This document shows positions 11,284-22,606 of a stretch of DNA of 64,000 nucleotides, one piece after another (position 1 is the first letter of the stretch; each line of letters opens with the position of its first letter). Under the pieces are notes generated by a model. That model was not told where the DNA came from. It worked only from the letters and a program-made list of their open reading frames with translations, and did no database searches. The translations under genes and the position numbers were made by a program. Origin of the DNA: Antrodiella citrinella. Lineage: Eukaryota; Basidiomycota; Agaricomycetes; Polyporales; Steccherinaceae. The DNA is taken from the NCBI GenBank assembly GCA_004802725.1, contig SGPM01000009.1, positions 62,001 to 126,000 of the forward strand, read 5' to 3'.

Positions 11284-12690
11284 GTGTGTTCTTGTGCGCG
11301 AAGGATTTGGAGAAAATTGTGTTTATGTGCGTATAGTAATGTCGTATGGAACGGGTTCAATCTTTGTGGCACTTTTGGTGTGCGCTAGATCTCAGTTTAC
11401 GAGTGCCCTCGCCACGCGGTTTCCGAGCAACCGTTCATCTTGATGATCCACTTTGCAGTCTAGAACCATTGCACCTTGCCTTGCCATCCTTCGGATCTCG
11501 GTCAAATCGCAAACGCTCAGTTCACTGTTTACCGGTTACCTCTATCGCGACTCTCCGACGAGTCTCCGTTGTTTCACAAATGCATCATCAGATCTATCCA
11601 GCACTGAGTCCCTGCATATGTTGCCATTTTTTGGAAAGTGACTTCTGAGTCCTGACATACATGGATAGATGTTCATGTTTTCTGGAACAGACTGGACCGA
11701 TGCCAAGACGACCTGGGTTCTTATCAAGACTAGAAAGTGCACGTTTTCTTCCACTTCGCAGGAAGATAAGTCACGTCTTCTCAGCGTCGCCGTTCCGGCA
11801 CTAGGATGGACACGGGCATAAACGCGACTGGACACTCACCGAAGGCGTCAAGGATCCGTTTCAACCATCTGTCACAGACTGTCAGGCCTCACTGGGGGAT
11901 ATTTCACCTCATCTGTCAGAGGAGAGGCCTATGTCGCTGCGTCCTGAGTAGCGACGACTGTTCCGTTGGTCGATGATCGACATCGCCCGGAGATGCGATT
12001 GTTCCACTGCAGGTGGTGATACTCGTTGCACAATCATTATTCCAGGAAATGTGAATATTGTGTTTGGCTTTTGTTCTTGAACCTGTTAAACACGCGCGAG
12101 GACCCCGGGTACCGCTGTATCGGGCACGGACCAGGTGCTTCTTCAGAGCGTCGCTGAGTTTTCTGAGCTTCATAAAATGCAAGGCGTGTTTGCCTCGGTG
12201 GCGACAGAAGGCTTCCCGAATCGCTGGTCACCGACAGCGACCGAGGAGACCTTGAGGCGGGATGTTGTTATGAAAGAGGCAGCGCGGGGTGATCGGGGTC
12301 GTGTGCCGTGGGAGAATTGCCGACGGATTTACTCCTGCATACACTTTCTCTGTCTGCAACTCGAGCTCCCCGCTCATCCTCACCCAGTCTCGCCCCGCCC
12401 CCGCCCCCGCCCTGCACAGTGGCATTCACGACGTCCACGACCTTTTGCTACACGTGCATCACAGCGAAGGCGTGTCTTGAAACGGCTTCCTCATCCCGCT
12501 CCGTCCCACGAGTCCATATTTCTACTTGGACCCAACTCGAAATCCGAGCCATCCCCTTGCGGCGAATTGCTGTTATCTCTTCACCCGCCTCTTCTTCACG
12601 TCTCCCCTTCTTTTCTCGTCATTTTCTCGTCTTACATTTTTGAATTTCCATACAGTTGTCTCTTCTTCACTCTCCCGGTGGGATTTCTAA
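11284..12690. other. Intergenic region, 1.4 kb, no gene supported
   Basis: Lies between the 886-aa gene and PBP1, both on the + strand. It must hold the terminator of the first and the promoter and 5' leader of the second. The last 300 bases (about 12370-12690) are strongly pyrimidine-rich (runs of CTCTTC and CCCGCC), typical of a fungal 5' leader. Open frames such as 12135-12725 look like composition artefacts. No repeat or RNA gene is seen. Confidence 0.5.
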
Positions 12691-15600
12691 ATGGCAACCA
12701 CTGCAAGACAGCCCAAACAGCCTAGGAAGGGCATGCCTGAACCTGCTGCTCGGTCCGTCTGTCTTCATACTACAATCTCATATACAACACAGTCTAATAT
12801 GACGGTCTGCCTTTCCTCCCAATTTGTTTCTGCTTTAGACGTGCACCTGCCTGGGGCGGTTCGAGGGCCTCCCCTACTTTCTCTCCCGGCGTCACCAATG
12901 CTCGTCTGCCCAACCCGCCTGCTCCTGCAAGCCCCGGTGCGTTCCCGCCTCTTGCACCGCAGAATGGCGCCCCTCGTCCTCAGGACAGACTGCTCCAGCA
13001 GTTGTCTGGATTAACGGTACGCGTTTCGTCCATTCTGTCGCCTTACATCTTCCTCTTCTTGCGCGGGAAATATTGTCCTTCCTACTGTTCGCTTCGTCTA
13101 CGCCACATTTATCATCGATAACTCTCATGTCCACATCTATGCCAGAGCTGACACAATTTTCTATAGGGCACTACTATCACCCTGTCTACCAAGACCGGTC
13201 AGCGCTACGAAGGAGTCGTCGCCTCTACTGGTGGTGAAGGAGACACTACTGGTGTTACCTTGAAGGACGTCAAGGAACTCACTGCTCCTGGGGCACCCCT
13301 CAAGGAGACCTACTTCGTTGCCTCGACCAACATCGACACGTGGTCGTGCCGGGCCGCCGATGCAAAGGCGCCAAACGGAGATGGTCAGTAGATTCTGCCT
13401 CTTCGCGCGTTCACCGAACCCATTGGTCTCGGTCGTGACTGTCTTATTTGAAATCTGTGCTCATGGAAATTGCGACGCGTCGTAGGTTTTAAGACCGATA
13501 CCGATATCAGCAAGCAGGGTTCTGCGCGGCGCGAGCGGGAGCTGCAAGCCTGGCAACCAGTTGACACTTCCGCGGAGAACAATCAAGCTTCTGCCTCATC
13601 TCAAATTCTTTCTGCCATCAATGTTGCACGACAGCATACAGACGACGCCACGTTTGGGCCTGGTGCGTCGTCGACCTCCAGCTGGGATCAATTCGATGTC
13701 AACGAGAAGCTATTCGGGGTGAAAGCGAGTTTCGACGAGGAGCAGTACACCACTAAGTTGGATAGGAATGCTCCAGATTTCAAAGAGAAGGAGAAGAAGG
13801 CGCAGCAGTTGGCGAATGAGATCCTCCAGGTACGCCCAGTATCTTCTGTGCTAGGAGTGACTGTAGCTGACGATTCACATCCTTCCTTCCCATCCTGCGT
13901 TTTCCTTTTTTCGAATGACATATTTGCTCTTCACATTTGACGAGAACAGTCGACGGTCAATAACGTTCACGTTGCCGAGGAGCGTGTCATGAACTTCACA
14001 GGGACAGGGGATAACGGCACGAACGAGGAGGAAAAGTACGTTGTTGTTCTAGGGTGCTTCTCCATCACAAGTCTCTGTCCGTATTGATACCATGTTACCT
14101 TTGCAATCTAGATATGGCGCTGTTGTTCGTAGCGTAAACGCTTACGTTCCTCCAGGTGCACGCGGTAAAAACATACCTGCACCTGCTGCTGCCGCCGCCG
14201 CCGCCGATGCTGCTAATGGAGCAAAGGCGGATGTTCTGAATGTCTCGGTCACCATCAACGCGCCAGATGGAACTGCTATCCCCACTGACCCTTCCACTGC
14301 CGCCAGCCCTAACGCGAAGGTGTGTTCTGTCGTATGGTCACTATGTTACCTATGGACACTGATTATCGTGGACGTAGCCTCCCGCCGCTGCTGATGCGGC
14401 CTTCAGGGAGTTCGTAACCAGTGAGAAGGACCGGTTACTCAAGAAGAAGCAAGCCTTGATGGACAAGAGGATGGCTGATCTGGTCAAGTTCAGCAAGAGT
14501 TTCAAGGTGCGATTCATCCTTGTGCAATATCGTGTTTAGAAGTTTATTGTCGATATTTATAGCTGAACAAACCCATTCCCGACGATCTTGTTCCCATCCT
14601 TGCCAAGGATGAAGCAAAGCAGCGCCAGATCAAGGAGAAATCCAGCAAGGACGCTGAGTCCACTCATGCGCGCGCTATCGGTCCTCTTACCACAACGGCC
14701 ACGTCTTCGAACACCTCGTCCAACAACCCGTCCATCTCTCGACTTGCAAGTCCTGCTGCGCCCAACTCTGCTAAACCACCTTCAGCCGAGCCCCAAATTG
14801 TAAAGGCTGCTGCTGCCAACAAGTCTGTCGCCAATCTCATCACTGGCAAAACTGTGACAAAGGCAGACGCTGCTGCTAACAAGAGAATCAGCATGGTCAT
14901 TCAAGCGATTCCTGCGTTCAAAGGCAAGCGAGTATCGATGGCTCCTCCCATCACTACCAATGTGTCTGGCCCATCTGCTGCGAATGGTACGAACGGTGTG
15001 CTTGCTAGGGCCAATGCCAATGCGAACACGAACGCGAACATCAACAACAATAACAACAACGTCAACAGTCCGCTCTCTCCGACGAGTCAGAATAGGCTGA
15101 ATGTCAACGCGTCGTCGTTCAGGCCAACATCGAAGCCTTTCTCTCCGAGTGCTACCCCAAGTGCAAACGGTTCTGCTTCTCCTAAGCCCAAGGTCGACTC
15201 TCCTCCGCAGTCCAACACGCCAAATCCTTTCTTTGGTGCTCGGGCCCTCAAGAAAGGCCCACCAGTACACATCAAGGACGATTTCAACCCTTTCAAATCC
15301 TTCAAGGTTGCTGAAGCATCCAGCATCGGTTCGAACTGGTCGTACTCGGGCAAGCGATACATGACCATATTTCCTCCAGCACCTGCTGTTCAGCCACAGC
15401 AGCAATCGCCTCACATGGCGCCTCCTCCTCCTCCTGTGACGGTCCCTCCCCCGCCATATACTGACGAAGACCCGCAGCAACAGCAGGCACCCAGAGGTTA
15501 TTTGTATTACCCTCCTTACGGGTATCCACCACAGATGATGCCGGGGATGGCGCCTCCACCTCCGGGGGCTTACATGCCAGGACCTTTCATGCAGCCTATG

Positions 15601-16036
15601 CCTTATCCAATGCCACCAAACGGTGAGTTATATACCCCCTCCGTGATGCACGGTTTTGTTGATGTGTATGCTTGTTGGTATGATAGCCATGTACGCGAAT
15701 GCCCCAATGGGCCAGATGCCACCCGGGGCGTACATGCACCCACCTCCTGGCGCATATCCTCCGCCAAATGGGGCCGGACCGAGACCCTCCATGCCGCCCA
15801 CCCCAGTACCATCTCACGCACACCCCCACCCATACTACCAGCAAAGCCCACATAGTATGCCACCGATTCGTTATCGTTAGTTCTTTGTTGACTGATCTCG
15901 CGACCCCTCTTCTGCAGTGCAACACGCCGTCCCTTACCCAATGATGATGCCCCCTCCTGGCGCTCCCGGTGGACCACCGCACCCATACGAATCTGGTCAA
16001 GCGCCAGTGCCTATGGGCGGCGTCGGTCATGCGTGA
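12691..16036 (+). CDS. PBP1: Ataxin-2 / Pab1-binding protein 1 (PBP1) homologue
   Basis: A cytoplasmic RNA-binding regulator that works with poly(A)-binding protein and stress granules and, in yeast, restrains TORC1. Exons: 12691-12752, 12839-13016, 13167-13383, 13486-13829, 13950-14035, 14112-14319, 14378-14506, 14563-15622, 15687 to about 15860, and a last exon from about 15918. The Lsm-like ataxin domain spans exons 2-4 (GTTITLSTKTGQRYEGVVAS, ETYFVASTNIDTWSC). It is followed by the LsmAD domain (WDQFDVNEKLFGVKASFDEE, ERVMNFTGTGD), an Ala/Asn-rich linker (an Asn run near 15020-15070), the C-terminal conserved block HIKDDFNPFKSFKV..GKRYM, and a Pro/Met/Tyr-rich tail ending MGGVGHA. I see no clear PAM2 motif. 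The donor of the last intron (15850-15880) is ambiguous, with GTTATC and GTTAGT both keeping frame. Confidence 0.9.
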
Positions 16037-17180
16037 TCTTATTGCGGGAGAAAAGGAAGCAGCGTGCGGTTCATTTTGTGCCGCCGCGATCATCCTGCCA
16101 TCTGTCGCTCTACTCGTTGTCTTTCCCCTACTCGACATCTGCATCATCACCTCGCTCGCTTTCACGCTCTCTCACTCTACTCTCGTCATCGCATATTGCA
16201 TCGGATCGGATCCCGTACGTCGTCGGTCAGCAGTGCTGGGCGGGTGGAAGGGGTAATCGCACGCTGGTTGGTTTGATTTGGTTTTCTGTTGTAGGGATGT
16301 ATAATTGGTATGTCGGTTCTGATCTTGACGAGATGCTCTGTGCTCGAGCGTAGCATACATCACTTTCACACGCGTGTATCCTTAACTCCGTCTTTTTTCT
16401 TTCCCGTCGACTTCTTCCATTCTTTGTCCCCTCGCACCTCCAGTTCTGTCCTTCCCTTGTCTCTGCGCGCGTTGACCCACCTCCGACTGGTATCTCAACC
16501 CACCCACCATCACGGTCTTCTTCTCTCTCCTTGTCTGTAGTGTGCTGTGCTGTTCTGTGTTTTGGTTTTGCTCTCACCCGCGTTTTATTGTGTTTCTCTC
16601 CGGCCACAACATCACCTCCACCACCACCTCTCCCTCCTTTACGTTTTGAGTTCGTTGTCGATCCTTTCTACGCATTCGCACCCTACTTACTTGCTGTTGA
16701 GAAATTTCCGTGCTGTATCACTTGCCGTGTGTGTGCGTTGTTGTGAGATGTGAGATGGGGATCGTCATGTTGTGCGATTACTACGATGAGCTTGAGGTTT
16801 CAGATGAAATAGCGCAGTAACGTTGATGCATGGCGAGTCCGGGGTATGAGGTACTCAGTGACCGTGCAAGGTGTGTTATAGACTCTCCACTTGGAGGTCT
16901 AGAGGGAATAAAACTTGAAGCAACAGTCATACAAGTGGCACCTCGATGGATCGAAACGAACGTCCACAGGATTGAAATTGGACTTGAAAGTGGTGATCAC
17001 GGGAAGTTATGTAAAGAGGATATTGAATCTGTGGTTTTCTACGACGCAATTGAAGTACACCGTGGTAAGCGAGATGCAACAAGAAAGAGACAAGACAAGC
17101 TTAAGTATATGGAAAGACCCTAGATACCACAGTGAAATATTAGTCACGCAAAGCCAAATGATACCGTACTGACTTACTGC
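16037..17180. other. Intergenic region, 1.1 kb, no gene supported
   Basis: Between the convergent ends of PBP1 and the Cys-rich secreted protein. 16370-16640 is pyrimidine-rich with CCACCACC tracts on the + strand. A 97-codon open frame at 16830-17123 has no family resemblance and no splice or signal-peptide support, so it is not called. Confidence 0.45.
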
Positions 17181-17735
17181 TCAATTGACAGGAACATTGA
17201 TGGACGCAGTGCCGGGTGTGAAACAGAACCCGTTATCCAAACGAGTACCACAGCTCGAGAGGGCATTGCAGCTGTGTCCGCAGCCCGCCCGGTCACAGAA
17301 CGACACGTCGTGGTTGGCTCCGAGACACTGCGTATCGGGCGCGTTCAGACACTTCTGCCCTCCAACGTAGACAGTACAATCGCCACCGCAGAGGTTGTTG
17401 GTCCGGCGGTTGCAGTACGTGACCGTGATGTCGAGCGGGGTCAGTTCTGCGGCGAATTTTCCGACGAACGTCACTTGAGCGTCGGTCGTCGCGAGCCAGT
17501 TGAGGAGCTCTGCGTGAGTCTGCGGCTGTGGAAAATCAGCCACATGTGGTGAGCGATGTTGGCCCAGCAAGTGCTGGTGCAAACACCTACCACAGCATCG
17601 CTGGTCACCTGTCAAATCGATCGGTCAGCGTGGACTCAGTTTGTATGCATACGTGCAGTGACTTACCGCTGCACCGTTGACAACGCTAGCGACGGAGACG
17701 ACGACAATAGAAACAAAGGCTGAGAAGAGCTGCAT
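17181..17735 (-). CDS. Small cysteine-rich secreted protein (143 aa)
   Basis: Three exons: 17667-17735, a tiny 18-base exon 17591-17608 and 17181-17525, with introns of 58 and 65 bases and clean GT..AG ends. The N-terminus MQLFSAFVSIVVVSVASVVN followed by GAA is a signal peptide. The mature part (HAELLNWLATTDAQVTF, then DITVTYCNRRTNNLCGGDC) has ten cysteines in the last 90 residues, an even number that fits five disulfides. The pattern includes GTRLDNGFCFTPGT near the end. I recall similar small secreted proteins as widespread in Agaricomycetes but cannot assign a function; an extracellular or effector-like role is inference. A TATAAAT box lies about 50 bases upstream of the ATG. Confidence 0.8.
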
Positions 17736-17785
17736 ACTGGTGACTCGTCGAATGCTGATACTAGCAATGCGTCTTGGATGGCAGC

Positions 17786-17792
17786 ATTTATA
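17786..17792 (-). promoter_or_regulatory. TATA box of the Cys-rich secreted protein gene
   Basis: Reads TATAAAT on the minus strand, about 50 bases before the ATG at 17735. Such boxes are usual for inducible, strongly expressed fungal secreted genes. The match is by eye. Confidence 0.5.
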
Positions 17793-18576
17793 CGCCGCAA
17801 GTTGCGCCTTGAAGATATCACTCAGAGTCCTAAGGATTACTATTTCGACTAACATCCAACATTCTTATCGCCAAGTCTGCGGCCAGTGACTTGTCCGTCG
17901 AATGATCCTGTGGCGTCAGCATAAGACTTCACATACGAGAGACCGATCAGTCGTTTATTTGGAAAACGTGAACAAGGAAAATGAGACTCACTTTCACGTT
18001 GGAGAATGAACCTCATGACCGTCGTCCATCTCGTTTTCCCCAGAATGGACGGTCACAAGGACCTAGTTCGCTCGGGCCAATCAATGCTCTGACATCGATG
18101 ACCTTGGCATGAGGGTAAAGGAATCCCGCAGGATCGAAAGGGGGTCACTTTGGAGGACACTTTTCGGACGCGCTTATGGTATGGCGTCGAAAGTTTCTTT
18201 GGTTTTACTAAGCCACTCCCCTTGGGTCGGCTCGGATGTGAAAACACCGAGTCAGCCATGGTCGTCGCTCATCCCACACCGTTGATTTCCTCAGAGCATC
18301 TGATTTGTCCCTTGAAAAAAGCAATTGAGTGTTCCAGCCGGGTGAAGGCATTTCTATACCACGGTCCACATACCATACATTCTTTCCCGTTCGCACGAAC
18401 GAGAATACATCTTGTCGTACAGAGAAGCAGACGACGCACTGGCACTCGGACAGACTCGGACGTAATCCGGGATATTGGAAGGTAGCCGGTCGAGGCGTGA
18501 AGTCTAGATCTACAAAATATAACAGGGATACGATGAAGGTCTCTGGAACGGCGGAGAGAAGGAAACGGCAAACGAA
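17793..18576. other. Intergenic region, about 780 bp, no gene supported
   Basis: Lies between the start of the Cys-rich secreted gene and the end of BUB1. Open frames on both strands at 18150-18700 carry scattered tracts (FQPGEGISIPRSTYH at about 18330-18375) faintly like the region before the heme loop of a P450, but frames change and no heme-binding Cys motif is present. No call is made. Confidence 0.4.
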
Positions 18577-21500
18577 TCACTGCAACAGAGAAAGACCAAT
18601 CTTCTTTAGTAGCCCCTTCAAGCTATTACTGCCCCGGTTACAATTCGTCTGCAACCAACTCTCCATCTCCGTCCTCAGAGCCGCCATCTCTTCGCACAGT
18701 GGGAGGTGACCGTCTGGCCGCACCGAGCCGGAGTTCAACAACAGGTCGAACAACCGCGTCCACAAGTCAACATGCCAATACCGCTTGAACGGCACAGAGA
18801 GCTTGTACCGCTCAGAGGCCAAGACGACAGACGACGTCTCGATGTACTTCCCGTATAGCATGCAGTAGATAATCCCCGCCAGTCCAAAGTAATCCGTCTG
18901 ATATGTCCACGGTGTGCCCTCGCGCATCTCTAGACAATCCCGTGCGTCCGTGGGCCAGTCGCCGGTGTAGCGTTGGGTGATTGGGAAGAGTCGCGTATCA
19001 ATCGTCCGTCCGAAGTCTATCGTCTTGATGCCTTTGTGCGCCCACCCGCCGTCGCCTGATGGCTGGTATACGCTCGTCCATGCTGATGCGGGACCGGGCA
19101 CATCTTCCAGGCGTAGCAAGCAGTTGTCGATCTTGACGTCGCCGTGAATGAAGCCGGAGGTGTGCATCCCCTCCAGGAAACGCATCAACTCGACGGAGAA
19201 GAACATGACGAGGAGCTCGTCCAGACATGCTCCCTGCTGCGTGATGCCTGCTTTCGACGCATTGTTTACGATGTCAAGAAGTGTGCCCTGGTTGCAGTAC
19301 TCCATGACGAGGAAACTCTCGTCTCGGTAGGCGTACAGCGCGCTGGGTGTGATGATCGAGCGTTTGAGTTGGGTAGGAAGGGTCAGATGGATTCGGCGTA
19401 GAACGTGGAACTCCCAAATGTTCCGCGGTTTGACGACTTTCAGTGCGACTTTAGGGACCTCAAACTCGTCGTCGTCGTCATCTTCATCGTCTTCGTTCCG
19501 CTGTGGCCGACTCTGCTCCGCGGCATGCACGTCAATAGCTTCGAAGACTGCGCCAAAGCCCCCTTCGCCAAGCTTCTCTACAACAGCGTATGGACGGCCG
19601 GCAAGATCAATTGGCACGGCGTCCTCGATCGTCGTGGTGCTGACCCGTCTGGATTTCTTCTTCGCGAACTTTTGCAATCTGTCAAGTGTCGCAGACTCTG
19701 CGTGCCGCAAGTCATGGAATGCGGGATCTGTTGGAATCAGCGATAGTATTGTGGACATGATAGATGGATCGAACGGATTGCATGGATTGGGAGGACTGAA
19801 GCTGGCGGCAACGGACAAGGCTTCGAAGAGATTGGTACCAGTCCTCTCTTCGTTGTCTACCATTTCGTCGTCGTCGTCATCCTCACGAAGCTCTGCGACC
19901 AACTGTGCTGCGGTGTCGACGGGATCAACATGAGGGAACGTTCTTCCCGTGTCGTCGGGCGTCCCACCGTTTCGTGTCGTAGAGGTGTATTCATACGTCC
20001 TCTCCGTGATCGGCGTCATGACATTGACATGTCCACGCCGCGGTAATGGAGCAGAAAAGTCATCTTCATCTTCAAATGCACTAGAGTCCTCCTCCTCCTC
20101 CAGTTGCCCTTCTTGTGGAATCGCGACAAAGCCTTCATCGTCAATGTCATCTGACTCAGTCGTGGAATCGTCGAAGTAGTCCTCCTGGATCTCCGTAGGT
20201 TGAGCTTGCTCTTGCTCTTGCTCAGCATCATCTTCAGACGAAGAGGATGAAAACGACTGTGCCTGTGACTGCGCCAGTGCAGAGCGAACAGGTACAAAGG
20301 GTTGTCGTGAGGTACTGGAGTGTAGTGCTTGCAACGCGGCCCGGGGTGCCGGTGTGTTCTCTGAAGCGGCGGAAGGAGGACGACTGAATACTTTGAGTGG
20401 TCCCTGCTGGGAGTCGACGAAGGGCATAAGCCTGGAGCGAGAAGTGGTGTTGGTCGCAGAGGGCGTAGAAGCATCGTCGGTGAAGATGTCTTGTCGAGAC
20501 AGCGGTCTACTTGCCAGAGTACCTCCCGCTGGCGTCGCCGCAGTTGGTTTCTCCTCCAGAGGACGGAATGTACTAGGTGTCTTCGGGCGCAGTTCGTTCT
20601 CGGTTGCCTTTGGTAGGACGGACCCTGGTTCTTTCGCGGACAAGACACGTCGACTGGGATCCGGTGTCACTGCAGAAGGTTTCACTGAATTCTCATCCAC
20701 GAAAGGTTTAAACTAACATGAACATTAGTTTGATTCCTCATTACTAAAGTGAGCGAGTAAAACTCACCTTTGGTGTGGTGGCCGGAACACTATTCTCTTT
20801 GCGTTTCGTATTCTGGTCGATAGCCAGTTTCGTCGGCGGCACTGCGAGAAAGTTAGAGATGTCAACTTGAGATCAATGCAAACGGAGACGACGTACTGAC
20901 AGTCTTGTCCGGATCTTGTCCCTCCATGACTGGTGGTAGACGAGCCATCGATCTCGGTGTCATTGGATCAAGCCTCTTTACAGGTGCGTACTTGCTTCCT
21001 GCCAACGTGGCAGACCTCATCGTCTTCTCCGGCGAGTTGTACATCCCGAAAACATCTGCCAAAGCTTCTTTCGTTGCTAGAGTGACTGTGGGCTCGGCAA
21101 ACCCGCCGCCTCTTTTGAACTTCCCCGCGGTCTCCTTCGGAACATCTGACGGAGGTGGTCCCCATTTCTTTCCAAGCAAACCCATAGAGCGCGCACGGGC
21201 CTCCTGCACACTATACTCGACGTTGTCATCGGTGAATAGCAGTGAGAGGTTGAATCGTAGCTTTTCTCGTCGATTTCCCGTATCACGATGAGCACGAATG
21301 TAGATATAACGATCCTGTTCATCGAAGTTGGCAGGGGCTGACGAAGAGGATGGTGCAGCGTGAGCAGAGGGAGCAACAAGTTTTGCGGCAGGCTGTGCAT
21401 CGGGTTTGGCAGCAGAGTGTTTGGATGGGTGGTGCGAAGTACTCTTCTTTGACGATGGCTCCGGGTAATTCTTCAGTGGGTGTTTTCGCAGTTCTTTGGT

Positions 21501-22068
21501 GCTTGGAGTCGCATCATTCCATAACTTCGCGTCCGGAGGCGGAGGTAGTTGTAGTTTGTTCGACTGAAATTCGGCATATCGTTTCTTCAGTCTCTCCACT
21601 GGCCGCGCATTTCGTCGAATTCCAACCCGCAAAGCTTTATCGGCTTCTGGGTTTCTGAAAGATCGTCATGATACAATTCGAGTCAGTTTAGATGAGATGG
21701 ACGTACCTTCCGCCTGCTATCAGGGCTAAGGCATACTCCTCATACACATGTGCGTATACAGTCCCAATACCGTTCCGCAGCAGGAAAGCATAAACCTCCG
21801 CCGGATCCTCCACGAGACTTGCATACGAAGACCAAAGCTTAAGATATCTCAGATCTCCCCGGTACGCATCGTCATCTTTGAACTGCCTTGTTGTTTCCTC
21901 CAGCAACTCCAGCAATCCAGATCGCGAGATAAGTTGTCCCGGGTAGTTGTCAAGAGTCCATTGGATGAAGTTGACGTACGCTGCCAATGGGTCTTCATCT
22001 TCTTGAAGGGAAATGGCTACTTGTGATCGGTATTTGTCGCGTGTCTTGTCAAGTTGTGTGGTGGCCAT
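18577..22068 (-). CDS. BUB1: Spindle-assembly checkpoint kinase BUB1
   Basis: A kinetochore serine/threonine kinase that phosphorylates histone H2A and recruits checkpoint proteins. Four exons: 21707-22068, 20901-21654, 20768-20841 and 18577-20712. Exon 1 is the TPR-like Mad3/BUB1 homology region (DPLAAYVNFIQWTLDNYPG, YLKLWSSYASLVEDPAEVY). Exon 2 has a GLEBS-like Bub3-binding stretch (FNLSLLFTDDNVEYSVQEAR) and the conserved TVTLATKEALADVFGMYNSP. Exon 3 holds a KEN box (RKENS). After a Ser/acid-rich linker the C-terminal kinase shows the Gly loop LGEGGFGAVFEA, the VALKVV lysine, the catalytic HGDVKIDN and the DFG (TIDFGRT). All catalytic residues are present, so it should be active. Two ACGCGT boxes lie 160-196 bp upstream of the ATG. 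Confidence 0.93.
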
Positions 22069-22227
22069 TTGGCACCCAGTCGAGTGTTGGAAAAGAGGTT
22101 TGATCCAGGAGTGAATTGTCGAAATGAAGTGAATGAATAGACCCCGTGGGGCTGCCGCGGCGTAGATTGGTTGAGACGGAACAGTTGACCGAGCGGAACG
22201 ACTTCAACTCGAAGTCGAACCCTGACA

Positions 22228-22264
22228 ACGCGTCAGTCACCTGACATGCGTGACCGCGACGCGT
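22228..22264. promoter_or_regulatory. Pair of ACGCGT (MluI cell-cycle box) sites upstream of BUB1
   Basis: ACGCGT occurs at 22228-22233 and again at 22259-22264, about 160 and 190 bp before the BUB1 ATG. In yeasts this is the site of the MBF (Mbp1/Swi6) G1/S activator, and BUB1 is a cell-cycle gene. The sites are seen; binding is inference, as single ACGCGT sites are common in this window. Confidence 0.4.
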
Positions 22265-22606
22265 CCGGGCGTCTCAAAGCCTCCGAGTCAGTGGACATTC
22301 ACGCTCTGATTCAAGTATGCTCTTCAGTTCCTCGAATTCATCGCATCCTCATCGATTGGCCCAATCAGGGAGGATTGGAAGCAATTATATCAGTGTGAGG
22401 CAGAATTTGCTCACATTTGTGGGTGTATCATCTAAGTAATCCTGGTTTGCGCTCGACGTGAGTGCACCCTTCTTTGTCATTGTTCTCTCCACCATGCTCA
22501 ACATGACACCTCTCCAGATCGCCTTTTACGGCTTGTCTCTGAACAGCAGCTCGCTATTCAAATGTCCAGGCGCAGGCGCATGCTTAGTCGACTTTGAACA
22601 GCATAC

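Noticed and set aside
12135..12725. A frame of about 196 codons on the + strand running across the start of PBP1
   Set aside because: It overlaps the conserved first exon of PBP1 in another frame, and its Pro/Arg/Ser/Leu text is what a pyrimidine-rich leader gives by chance.
14563..15622. A PAM2 (poly(A)-binding protein contact) motif in the PBP1 tail
   Set aside because: The closest text, DDFNPFKSFKV, lacks the Leu-x-Pro-x-Ala-x-x-Phe pattern, so I do not claim it.
16830..17123. A 97-codon frame on the + strand between PBP1 and the secreted protein
   Set aside because: No signal peptide, domain, intron or resemblance; length is within chance.
18150..18709. Possible cytochrome P450 remnant (FQPGEGISIPRSTYH)
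   Set aside because: Only one weak motif, frames change, and no heme-binding FxxGxRxC or ExxR helix is present.
19349..20648. Long open frames on both strands opposite and inside BUB1
   Set aside because: They are shadows of Ser-, Asp- and Glu-rich BUB1 codons (long Ser runs on the opposite strand). No family features, while the BUB1 frame is conserved throughout.
22200..22230. A GGGTTCGACTTC stretch on the minus strand resembling a tRNA B box
   Set aside because: It mismatches the B-box consensus, and no A box or cloverleaf can be formed around it.
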